A stretch of DNA of 64,000 nucleotides from Arthrobacter globiformis (GTDB lineage: Bacteria > Actinomycetota > Actinomycetes > Actinomycetales > Micrococcaceae). Numbering within the stretch: the stretch's first letter is position 1; each line of letters starts with the position of its first letter. The DNA lies in the NCBI RefSeq assembly GCF_030815865.1, contig NZ_JAUSXI010000001.1, positions 1-64,000 on the forward strand, in the 5' to 3' direction. Below the pieces are notes generated by a model. The model was not told the origin of the DNA and made no database searches. It saw only the letters and a list, made by a program, of their open reading frames with translations. This document shows, one piece after another, positions 54,039 through 61,488 of this stretch. The translations under genes were made by a program, and so were the position numbers.

Positions 54039-54133
54039 GCATTTTTGCACCGCTTTCCCGTGCCGGCTGAACCTTCGGCCGGGGCAACGCGGGCGCGCGC
54101 ACTCGGGGCCCGGTGAAAGTGGTGCAGAAATGC
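54039..54133. repeat. Imperfect long inverted repeat
   Basis: GCATTTTTGCACCGCTTTC (54039-54057) pairs with GAAAGTGGTGCAGAAATGC (54115-54133), 17 of 19 bp, around a 57-nt GC-rich centre. It occupies most of the gap before the MBL-rhodanese gene. It has the shape of a dispersed palindromic element, but no second copy was found here. Confidence 0.7.
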
Positions 54134-54247
54134 CAAGCGCCCTGCGCCGGGCAGGCTCCTTCCGCCGACAATCGGCCTACCATGGAGGCATCCGGGGCGA
54201 GGTCCGCGATGAGCGGTGCCTCCACGGTGCGTCGAAGGGCCGGACCA

Positions 54248-55618
54248 ATGGACGTCGTTGTCATCGAAACCTCGCAGCTTGGGGACCGCAGCTACCTGGT
54301 CCATGACGGCCGCGTGGCGCTGGTGGTCGATGCCCAGCGGGACACGGACCGCATCGAGGAGGCCGCAAGGAACGCCGGGGTGCGGATCACCCACGTGGCT
54401 GAAACCCACGTCCACAACGACTACCTCACCGGCGGCCTGATCCTCGCCCGCGCCCACGGTGCCAAGTACCTGGTGAACGCCGCGGACCAGGTGGCCTACG
54501 AGCGCGAGCCGGTTGAGGACGGCCAAACCCTGCAGATAGGCCGGCTCACGCTCCGCGCAGTGGCCACTCCCGGGCACACCCACACGCACCTGTCCTACAT
54601 CATCACGGACGGTCCGGGCCGGGCCGTGTTTTCCGGCGGCAGCCTGCTCTTCGGCTCCGTGGGCCGCACCGACCTCCTCGGTCCCGGAGACACCGCCGGG
54701 CTGACACGGGACCAGTACGCGTCCGTCCACCGGCTTGCGGACGAAGCCGGACCCGATGCTGCGCTCTACCCCACCCACGGGTTTGGCTCGTTCTGCTCGA
54801 TCGGGCCCGCCGCGCGTGCAGAGACGTCAACCATTGCGGAGCAGCGAGAAGCCAACCATGCACTGACGGATCCGGATTCCGAGCACTTCGCGGCCGAGCT
54901 CACGGCCGACCTCTCCGCGTACCCTTCCTATTACGCCCACATGGCCCCCATCAACATGACTGGCCCCGAGCCTGCGGACCTGAGCCTGCCGGAGTCACTT
55001 GGCGCCGCTGAGCTGACGGAGCGGCTGGCGAACGGCGAATGGGTGGTTGACCTGCGCCGCCGCGTTCTGTTCGCCAGCAACCACCTCCGGGGCACCGTCA
55101 GTTTCGAATACGGCTCGGGGCGAAGCTTCAGTTCCTACCTCGGCTGGGTTCTCCCATGGGGCGAAAAGCTGACGCTTGTCGGCAGCCGCGAGGATCTGCA
55201 AGACGCCATCCGGGACCTTTCCCGAATCGGCATCGACCGCCCTGATGTCGCGGTGGGAACCGAACCTGGCGAACTGGCGCCGGGAGCTCCCGTCGCCTCT
55301 TATCCCCGGGCCGGCTGGCCCGCCGTCGTTCATGAAAAGCCCGACGGCGACCCCGTACTGGACGTGCGGCGCAGCGACGAGTTTGCCGCCTCCCACGTGG
55401 CAGGCGCCATTAACGTTCCGCTGCACGAACTGCTGGACCGCCTCGACGAATTGCCTGCGGGGTGTTTGTGGGTGCACTGCGCCACCGGCTACCGCGCCGG
55501 CGTCGCGGCCAGCCTGCTGCAGCGGGCAGGGCGGGACGTGGTGCAGATCGATAGCCCGTTCCGGGACGCCCCGGCCGCAGGCGTCGCCTTGCAGATGGAG
55601 CCGCTGCAGCGGCGGTGA
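54248..55618 (+). CDS. MBL-fold hydrolase with C-terminal rhodanese domains (persulfide dioxygenase-like)
   Basis: This protein of about 456 residues has an N-terminal metallo-beta-lactamase domain. The ETHVHNDYLTGG block carries the HxHxD-type metal site, followed by ATPGHTHTHLSYII and YPTHGFGSFC. It is followed by a first rhodanese-like domain without an active Cys (about 290-340) and a second with VHCATGYRAGVAASLL (active-site Cys). This architecture is found in persulfide dioxygenase/sulfurtransferase fusions that handle glutathione or other thiol persulfides. The ATG at 54248 fits family length; the frame extends 45 codons further upstream. Confidence 0.88.
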   Translation: MDVVVIETSQLGDRSYLVHDGRVALVVDAQRDTDRIEEAARNAGVRITHVAETHVHNDYLTGGLILARAHGAKYLVNAADQVAYEREPVEDGQTLQIGRLTLRAVATPGHTHTHLSYIITDGPGRAVFSGGSLLFGSVGRTDLLGPGDTAGLTRDQYASVHRLADEAGPDAALYPTHGFGSFCSIGPAARAETSTIAEQREANHALTDPDSEHFAAELTADLSAYPSYYAHMAPINMTGPEPADLSLPESLGAAELTERLANGEWVVDLRRRVLFASNHLRGTVSFEYGSGRSFSSYLGWVLPWGEKLTLVGSREDLQDAIRDLSRIGIDRPDVAVGTEPGELAPGAPVASYPRAGWPAVVHEKPDGDPVLDVRRSDEFAASHVAGAINVPLHELLDRLDELPAGCLWVHCATGYRAGVAASLLQRAGRDVVQIDSPFRDAPAAGVALQMEPLQRR

Positions 55619-55683
55619 CGGTCCTATCCGTAACCGGTGTTCGAGTCGAAACTGCGAAGTCTAGGTTGCAAAGGAGAACAACG

Positions 55684-56196
55684 ATGGATGCTGAAGGCAA
55701 AGTAGTTGTGGGCGTGGACGGCTCGGATTCCTCGGTGGAGGCCCTCCGTCTGGCGGCGCGGCTGGCACCGGGCCTGGGTGGCCATGTCCATGCCGTGGCC
55801 TGCTGGCACTTCCCGGAAATGTATGCCGGATACATCCCCCCGGATTTCGAGGCGTTCGAGGCCTTGACCGCCAAGATCCTGGCCCAGTCCATCGAGAAGG
55901 CATTCGGACCGGACGTCCCGGAGACCCTGACCAGTGAGCTGGTGCGGGGGCCAGCCCCGGCCACGCTGGTGGAGGCGGCCGCCGGAGCGGCGTTGCTGGT
56001 GGTGGGGCGCAGGGGCCACGGCGGATTCATGGGCCTGCACCTCGGCTCGGTGAGCACCGCCTGCGTTGCGCACGCCGACTGCCCGGTCCTGGTGGTGCAC
56101 AGCAAGGATGACCACGAGCGCACCCGCCATTTCCGCAGGGGCGCCGCATCGAAGGACGCACACAGGGACGTATCCGTGGACGCAGCGAAGCGCTGA
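55684..56196 (+). CDS. Universal stress protein (UspA family)
   Basis: This 170-residue protein begins with VVVGVDGSDSSVEALRLAA and ends its domain with VGRRGHGGFMGLHLGSVSTA followed by DCPVLVV. That is the G-2x-G-9x-G-S ATP-binding pattern. AAGGAG lies 8 nt upstream of the ATG. The last 25 residues are a charged tail. It follows the MBL-rhodanese gene by 65 nt. Confidence 0.92.
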   Translation: MDAEGKVVVGVDGSDSSVEALRLAARLAPGLGGHVHAVACWHFPEMYAGYIPPDFEAFEALTAKILAQSIEKAFGPDVPETLTSELVRGPAPATLVEAAAGAALLVVGRRGHGGFMGLHLGSVSTACVAHADCPVLVVHSKDDHERTRHFRRGAASKDAHRDVSVDAAKR

Positions 56197-56305
56197 CCAT
56201 CCCGCGTAACGCAACACACCTGCAACCCCGTGCCGGCGCGTCATCGCCTATGCTCGGCTGAGCAGCTCAGAACTGGCTCAACGTCGAACCACGGGAGACA
56301 ACCTC

Positions 56306-57622
56306 ATGACCAACTGGCGGATCAGGGACTTCCACTCCGCGGACCTGGACGGCATCCTGCACCTTTGGGAGTCGTTGAAGGCCACCAACGTCGAGCCCGT
56401 CTACGCGCTTTCCGAGGTGCTGGCGTCCTGCGAGAAGGATCATGCCGTGGTGGCAGTCCTCGGCGATCAGGTGGTGGGCGCCGCCGTCGGACGTGCCGCG
56501 CACGACCAGGGCTGGATCGTCTTCCTGGCCACGCTGCCCGAATTCCGCGGCCGCGGCATCGGCACCTCCCTGCTGGCCGCCGTCGAAAACCGGATGGCGC
56601 CCCACGGACTGAATAAGCTCTCAGCCCTGATGCCCGAGTCGGAGACCCGGGTGGAGGCCTTCCTGAGCCGCGGCTTCGTGCTCAAGAAAAACCTGCGCTA
56701 CTTCGAGCGCACCATCCCCGTGCAGCGGCAGGAACTCGAGCCCCTGGGCCTGCTGGGCGGACGCATCCTGGCCCGGGACCTGTGGGAGAACGTGGCCGGC
56801 ATGCGCCGGGAGAAAGAGCTCCTGGAGCGCCGCCTGGTCCTGCCGCTGGCCGAGGCGGACCTCGCCGACGAATTCGGCGTGGTGCCGCCGCGGGCAGTGG
56901 TGCTGTTCGGGCCCCCCGGGACCGGCAAGACCACCTTCGCCAAGGCCATCGCCTCCCGGCTGGAGTGGCCCTTTGTTGAAGTCTTTCCCTCCCGGCTGGC
57001 CTCCGACCCCAAGGGCCTGGCCGGCGCTCTGCGGGAGACGTTCCTGGAGATCTCGGAACTGGAGCACGCCGTCGTGTTCATCGACGAGGTGGAGGAGATC
57101 GCCTCCCAGCGCGCCGGGGACCCGCCGTCTCCGCTGCAGGGCGTCACCAACGAACTGCTCAAGATCATCCCGGCCTTCCGCGAACAGCCCGGCCGCATCC
57201 TGGTCTGCGCCACCAACTTTATCCGCGCCCTCGACTCCGCCTTCCTGCGGCACGGCCGGTTCGACTACGTGATCCCCATCGGCCTGCCGGACCGGCAGGC
57301 CCGCGAAGCCATGTGGCAGCGCTTCATCCCCGCCGCCGTCGTGGACGACGTGGACGTGGAGCAGCTCGTGGACCGGACCAAGGGCTTCTCCCCCGCGGAC
57401 ATCGAGTACGCCGCCCGAAGCGCCTCCCAGCGTGCGCTGGAAAAGGCGGTGTACGACGACGGCGGACTGGCTTCCGGGGGCGGCGTGGCCGTCCGCGAGG
57501 CGGTCCGGAAGGGTCCCGCCACCCAGGACTACCTCGACGCCATCGCGGACACCCGCACCACCGTCAGCGATGAGGTGCACCAGGAGTTCCTGGAGGACAT
57601 CGACGCCCTCGGCCGCGTGTAG
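56306..57622 (+). CDS. GNAT acetyltransferase fused to an AAA+ ATPase
   Basis: This 438-residue fusion protein has a GNAT domain at residues 1-135 (RIRDFHSADLDGILHLWESL, acetyl-CoA loop LPEFRGRGIGTSLLAAVE). Residues 185-390 are an AAA+ module: Walker A VVLFGPPGTGKTTFAKAIAS, Walker B HAVVFIDEVEE, sensor-1 LVCATNFIRALD, and the second region of homology with LRHGRFDYVI providing the Arg finger. The ATPase part resembles the FtsH/Cdc48/proteasome-ATPase group. No protease domain is seen. The pairing suggests regulated acetylation or remodelling of a protein target; this is inference. Confidence 0.88.
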   Translation: MTNWRIRDFHSADLDGILHLWESLKATNVEPVYALSEVLASCEKDHAVVAVLGDQVVGAAVGRAAHDQGWIVFLATLPEFRGRGIGTSLLAAVENRMAPHGLNKLSALMPESETRVEAFLSRGFVLKKNLRYFERTIPVQRQELEPLGLLGGRILARDLWENVAGMRREKELLERRLVLPLAEADLADEFGVVPPRAVVLFGPPGTGKTTFAKAIASRLEWPFVEVFPSRLASDPKGLAGALRETFLEISELEHAVVFIDEVEEIASQRAGDPPSPLQGVTNELLKIIPAFREQPGRILVCATNFIRALDSAFLRHGRFDYVIPIGLPDRQAREAMWQRFIPAAVVDDVDVEQLVDRTKGFSPADIEYAARSASQRALEKAVYDDGGLASGGGVAVREAVRKGPATQDYLDAIADTRTTVSDEVHQEFLEDIDALGRV

Positions 57623-57710
57623 CGCCGTTTAGACGCTTCCCCGCCGAATCGACGGGGGCGAACGTCAAGCGTGCAGGGAACGTCGAAATGGCCACTGGGA
57701 GAGGAGAGGC

Positions 57711-58328
57711 GTGATCCTGTTTCTCACGATCGTCAGCGGAGTGGCCTGGACCGTCGTCTATGTCGGGGCGATCAGGCTGGGCTTCCGGCAGCGCACCTAC
57801 GCCATCCCGGCGGCGGCCCTGGCGCTCAACTTCGCCTGGGAAGCCATCTACGCCGCGCGGTCCGTGGCCACGGGAATATCGGCGCAGGGTGTCTTCAACA
57901 TCGTGTGGGGCCTGGCAGACGTCCTCATCCTCTACACCTTCCTCAGGTTCGGGCGGGGTGAGCTGCCGCCGTGGGTCACGCGGCCGCTCTTCCTGGCCTG
58001 GGCCGTTCTGCTGGGCATCACGTCGTTCGCAGTGCAGCTGCTCTTCGTGGCTGAATTCGGCTGGGACGACGCCACCAAGTACGCCGCGTTCCTGCAGAAC
58101 CTGCTGATGTCCGGTTTGTTCATCGCGATGTTCGTCTCGCGCGGCAGCGGCCGGGGCCAGTCGCTCGTCATCGCCTTGGCCAAGTGGATCGGCACGCTTG
58201 CTCCCACCATTGTTTACGGCGGGTACGGAAACTCGCCCCTGATCCTTGGGCTCGGAGCGCTGTGCAGCGTTTTCGACCTGGCGTACATCGCCCTACTCTG
58301 GCGGGCACGTGGACGCGCTACTGTTTGA
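57711..58328 (+). CDS. Seven-TM protein resembling transmembrane terpene cyclases (Pyr4/DmtA-like)
   Basis: This 205-residue protein has seven predicted membrane helices. Two features match the integral-membrane terpene cyclase family: the LNFAWEAIYA segment in the second helix, with a conserved Glu, and FDLAYIALLW in the last helix, with a conserved Asp. WGLADVLILYTFLRFGR is also typical. The fungal Pyr4/PaxB-type and bacterial DmtA enzymes use such acidic pairs. No prenyltransferase or epoxidase lies nearby, so cyclase activity here is speculative. GTG start with GAGAGGAGAGG upstream. Confidence 0.6.
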   Translation: MILFLTIVSGVAWTVVYVGAIRLGFRQRTYAIPAAALALNFAWEAIYAARSVATGISAQGVFNIVWGLADVLILYTFLRFGRGELPPWVTRPLFLAWAVLLGITSFAVQLLFVAEFGWDDATKYAAFLQNLLMSGLFIAMFVSRGSGRGQSLVIALAKWIGTLAPTIVYGGYGNSPLILGLGALCSVFDLAYIALLWRARGRATV

Positions 58329-58331
58329 TTC

Positions 58332-59582
58332 ATGCCCTCTAATCCGCTTCGGCACGCCGTGGCCCGCATGGGCGGCCGGGATCCGCACCAGCCGCACCGG
58401 ACAGCCACCCCTCTGGAGCTCTTCTTCGACCTGACCTTCGTGATCGCCTTCGGAGTGGCCGGCAGCCAGTTCGCCCACGAGATCGCGGAGGGACACTTCG
58501 GCGCCGGGCTGCTCGGCTTTTCCTTCGCGATGTTTGCCGTGATCTGGGCGTGGATCAATTTCACGTGGTTCGCCAGCGCCTACGACACCGACGACTGGGT
58601 GTTCCGGGTGGTCACCATGGTTCAGCTGCTCGGCGTCCTGATCCTGGCGATGGGCATCGAACCCATGTTCCACTCCCTGGTGGAGGGGAAGCACGTGGAG
58701 AACACGGCCATCGTCGGCGGCTACGTCATCATGCGGCTGGCCCTGGTCTCCCAGTGGCTGCGCGCTGCCCGGCAGGACCCTGCCCGCCGGCAGACGTGCC
58801 TGCGCTACGCGGGATACCTGGCGGTGGTCCAGCTTGGGTGGATCGCGGTGCTGTTCATCCAGGCGGACGTGGCCACCACCTTCCTGATGATTGCTCCGCT
58901 GTACGTGCTGGAGCTGGCCACCCCGTACGCCGCCGAGCGGAACGCCACCACGCCCTGGCACGCGCACCACATCGCCGAACGCTACGGCTTGCTGGCCATC
59001 ATCGCGCTCGGCGAATGCCTGATCGGCGCCGTCGAGACGCTCCGGGCCATCGTAGCCAACCATGGCTGGTCGGTTGATGCCGCCTTGGTGGGTTTCGGCG
59101 GCACCGCGCTGGCCTTCAGCATGTGGTGGATCTACTTCATCCTGCCCGCCGGCCGGGCCCTGCACCTGCAGCGGCACCGTTCCTACTTCTTCGGCTACGG
59201 CCACATCCCTGTCTTCGCCGCGATCGCCGCCACGGGAGCTGGCCTGCATGTCGCCGCCTACTACATCGACGATGCCGCCCACATCAGCGCCGCCGTCGCA
59301 GTCGCCAGCATCGCCGTGCCCGTGGCGCTGTTCAAGGTCTCGCTCACGGCACTCTTCAGCCTCATGACGTGCCTCGACCGCACCCTCATCGCCGTCACCA
59401 CCGGAGTAGTATGCGTACTCGCCGGAACCGTGGTCCTGGCGGCGGTGGGCATGTCCGTTCCCGTCTGCCTGCTCATCATCGTTGCCGCGCTCGGGGCCTC
59501 GATCATTATCGATGAACGCCGGAGCACGGACCTGCTCCACGCTGCGCTGGAGAAGCTGGAGCAGCGGTCCAAGACCGCCTGA
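58332..59582 (+). CDS. ltrA: Low-temperature-requirement A (LtrA) family membrane protein
   Basis: This 416-residue protein has about eleven membrane helices. It starts with the family motif TATPLELFFDLTFVIAFGVA, then has WAWINFTWFASAYDTDDWVF, and HHIAERYGLLAIIALGECLI in the middle, all standard LtrA landmarks. The family was named from a Listeria mutant unable to grow in the cold; the molecular activity is unknown. It starts 3 nt after the Pyr4-like gene and is probably co-transcribed. Confidence 0.92.
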   Translation: MPSNPLRHAVARMGGRDPHQPHRTATPLELFFDLTFVIAFGVAGSQFAHEIAEGHFGAGLLGFSFAMFAVIWAWINFTWFASAYDTDDWVFRVVTMVQLLGVLILAMGIEPMFHSLVEGKHVENTAIVGGYVIMRLALVSQWLRAARQDPARRQTCLRYAGYLAVVQLGWIAVLFIQADVATTFLMIAPLYVLELATPYAAERNATTPWHAHHIAERYGLLAIIALGECLIGAVETLRAIVANHGWSVDAALVGFGGTALAFSMWWIYFILPAGRALHLQRHRSYFFGYGHIPVFAAIAATGAGLHVAAYYIDDAAHISAAVAVASIAVPVALFKVSLTALFSLMTCLDRTLIAVTTGVVCVLAGTVVLAAVGMSVPVCLLIIVAALGASIIIDERRSTDLLHAALEKLEQRSKTA

Positions 59583-59591
59583 CGCGCTCCG

Positions 59592-60482
59592 CTACGCCCC
59601 CGGCCAGACCCATGGCTCACGAGGGAGGCTGGCAGGCGAAAAGCGCTCGAGGGCGGTCTGGAGCGATGCACCAGGCAAACCAAGTGACTCCAGGATCTTG
59701 CGCTGCACAGCTTCCGCGGGGATTCCGACGGCGGCCAGGTCACCCAGGGTGACCGCGCCGTCTCGTTTGGCCAGCCGGACGCCATCGGCGTTCACCACCA
59801 GCGGCACATGGGCATATTCCGGAATGGGCATATTCAAGAGCGACGCGAGATATGCCTGCCGGGGCGTGGACGGCAGAAGGTCATCGCCGCGGACCACCTG
59901 GTCGATGCCCTGCTCGGCATCATCCACGACGACGGCCAGGTTGTAGGCAGTCACGCCGTCGTTTCGGCGCAAGACAAGGTCGTCCACCATGCCCGTGAAC
60001 GTCCCGTGCAGCACGTCCTCCACCGTCCACTCGGGCACAGAGGAACGCAGACGGATCGCGGCCGGACGGGTGGACCGCTTGAACTCGAGCTCGGCCGCCG
60101 GCAGTCTTCTGCATGTGCCGGGGTAGGCTCCCTGCGGCGCGTGCGGCGCGGAGGGTGCCTCCTGGATCTCGCGGCGCGTGCAGAAGCATTCGTATGTCAG
60201 GCCGGCCGCGGCCAGCCGTCCGATGGCCGCCGTGTACAGCGGTCGGCGGTCCGTCTGGCGCACCACTGCACCGTCCCAGGTCACTCCGACGGCCGCCAGG
60301 TCCCGCAATTGCACCGCTTCAGCCCCTGCCCGCGCGCGGTCGAGGTCCTCGACGCGCAGCAGAAACCGACGGCCGGTGGAACGGGCAAAGAGCCAGGCGA
60401 GGATTGCCGTCCGGAGGTTTCCCACATGCAGCTCACCGGACGGGCTGGGGGCGAAGCGGCCAGCGCGAGTCATGCCCTCCAC
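59592..60482 (-). CDS. gluQ: Glutamyl-Q tRNA(Asp) synthetase
   Basis: This 296-residue class I enzyme lacks the anticodon-binding domain. It has RFAPSPSGELHVGNLRTAIL (HIGH-like) near the start, LRVEDLDRARAGAE, the zinc-binding YECFCTRREIQE...TCRR, and VRLAKRDGAVTL in place of KMSKS. GluQ charges the queuosine of tRNA(Asp) with glutamate. It starts at GTG 60482, or ATG three codons in, and converges with ltrA. Confidence 0.93.
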   Translation of the reverse strand: MEGMTRAGRFAPSPSGELHVGNLRTAILAWLFARSTGRRFLLRVEDLDRARAGAEAVQLRDLAAVGVTWDGAVVRQTDRRPLYTAAIGRLAAAGLTYECFCTRREIQEAPSAPHAPQGAYPGTCRRLPAAELEFKRSTRPAAIRLRSSVPEWTVEDVLHGTFTGMVDDLVLRRNDGVTAYNLAVVVDDAEQGIDQVVRGDDLLPSTPRQAYLASLLNMPIPEYAHVPLVVNADGVRLAKRDGAVTLGDLAAVGIPAEAVQRKILESLGLPGASLQTALERFSPASLPREPWVWPGA

Positions 60483-60836
60483 CCTATGCCGAACACCACA
60501 AGAGCCCCTCAGCTACCGCGCGCTCCGGGCGTTGGCCGGGAATCGGTGGCTCAGGGGCTCTTGCCGCGCCTGTCCCTGACGGAACTCCGTTCCGGAAATC
60601 GAGGCACTTCCTGCGGAGAGACGAATGCGTGAACAAGTGTCAATCAGCGGCTGCCTCCTTGCGGGAAGCGAGATCCAGGGGGCCGGGTGGTGTGCCGGGA
60701 GCCTGTAGCCTGCTGGCTGCGGGGGTAACCGTCGCCTGCGTTGCCACTATCTGAGCAGAAGACTTACAGTAGGCGCAACGGGCACCGCACCGGATGGTCA
60801 ATCTGACCAGTTGCGCGCCACAAAGCAGGACAGGAA
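60483..60836. other. Intergenic region between gluQ and the Lrp/AsnC gene
   Basis: These 354 bp contain no supported gene. A long imperfect hairpin occupies 60500-60562. The rest shows no tRNA, no riboswitch pattern I recognise and no clear promoter. Confidence 0.5.
60500..60562. repeat. Imperfect 18-bp inverted repeat
   Basis: AAGAGCCCCTCAGCTACC (60500-60517) pairs with GGTGGCTCAGGGGCTCTT (60545-60562) at 16 of 18 positions around a 27-nt loop. It lies just upstream of gluQ. It could terminate transcription coming from the right or be a decayed dispersed palindrome. Confidence 0.7.
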
Positions 60837-61304
60837 ATGATCAGATTGCAGCAGCTCGACGCCACCGACCGGAGGATCCTTTCCGCCCTGGACGAGGATC
60901 CGCGGCTGCCCATCATGGTCCTGTCCCAGCGGCTGGGCCTGGCCCGCGGTACTGTACAGTCGCGCCTGGAGCGGATGACGGCGTCGGGCGCCCTCCGGCC
61001 CAACAGCAGCCGTGTACTGCCTGCAGCGCTGGGCCGCGGCGTTGCCGCCGCGGTCAGCGCCGAACTGGACCAGAGCCACCTCAACGAGGCCATCGCTGCG
61101 CTGCGCGAAATCCCGGAAGTACTGGAGTGCCACGCCCCAGCCGGCGACACGGACCTGCTGATCCGGGTGGTGGCCACCAGTCCTGATGACCTGTACCGGG
61201 TTTCTGAGGAGATCCGGCTGTGCCCGGGAATTGTGCGGACGTCCACGAGCATGTTCCTGCGCGAGGTGATTCCCTACCGCACCACGGGCCTCTTAGAGCA
61301 CTGA
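60837..61304 (+). CDS. Lrp/AsnC-family transcriptional regulator
   Basis: This 155-residue protein has an N-terminal helix-turn-helix (LDATDRRILSALDEDPRLPI, RLGLARGTVQSRLERMTASG) and a C-terminal RAM/effector-binding domain (VPEVLECHA-like IPEVLECHAPAGDTDLLIRV, IVRTSTSMFLREVIPY). AGGA lies directly upstream of the ATG. Such proteins sense amino acids. No adjacent target gene is evident. Confidence 0.92.
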   Translation: MIRLQQLDATDRRILSALDEDPRLPIMVLSQRLGLARGTVQSRLERMTASGALRPNSSRVLPAALGRGVAAAVSAELDQSHLNEAIAALREIPEVLECHAPAGDTDLLIRVVATSPDDLYRVSEEIRLCPGIVRTSTSMFLREVIPYRTTGLLEH

Positions 61305-61488
61305 CTTGGGTCCGTCGGAGGGCCGCTCCGATACTGCGCAAATCATTGGGGGAAACTGCGGATATTCTGGCGGCTGTCCTGCGGTGGCGACTGTAACCTG
61401 ATTCAGCATCTGCAGCAGCACTGGGCACGCAGCGGGTGCATTGTTCACTCAGGGTCTCCGCCGGGGGTCGGTCTCAATAAGGAACTCA

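Noticed and set aside
60483..60836. A riboswitch or tRNA upstream of the Lrp/AsnC gene
   Set aside because: Only one imperfect hairpin can be drawn, and no conserved riboswitch core or cloverleaf was found.
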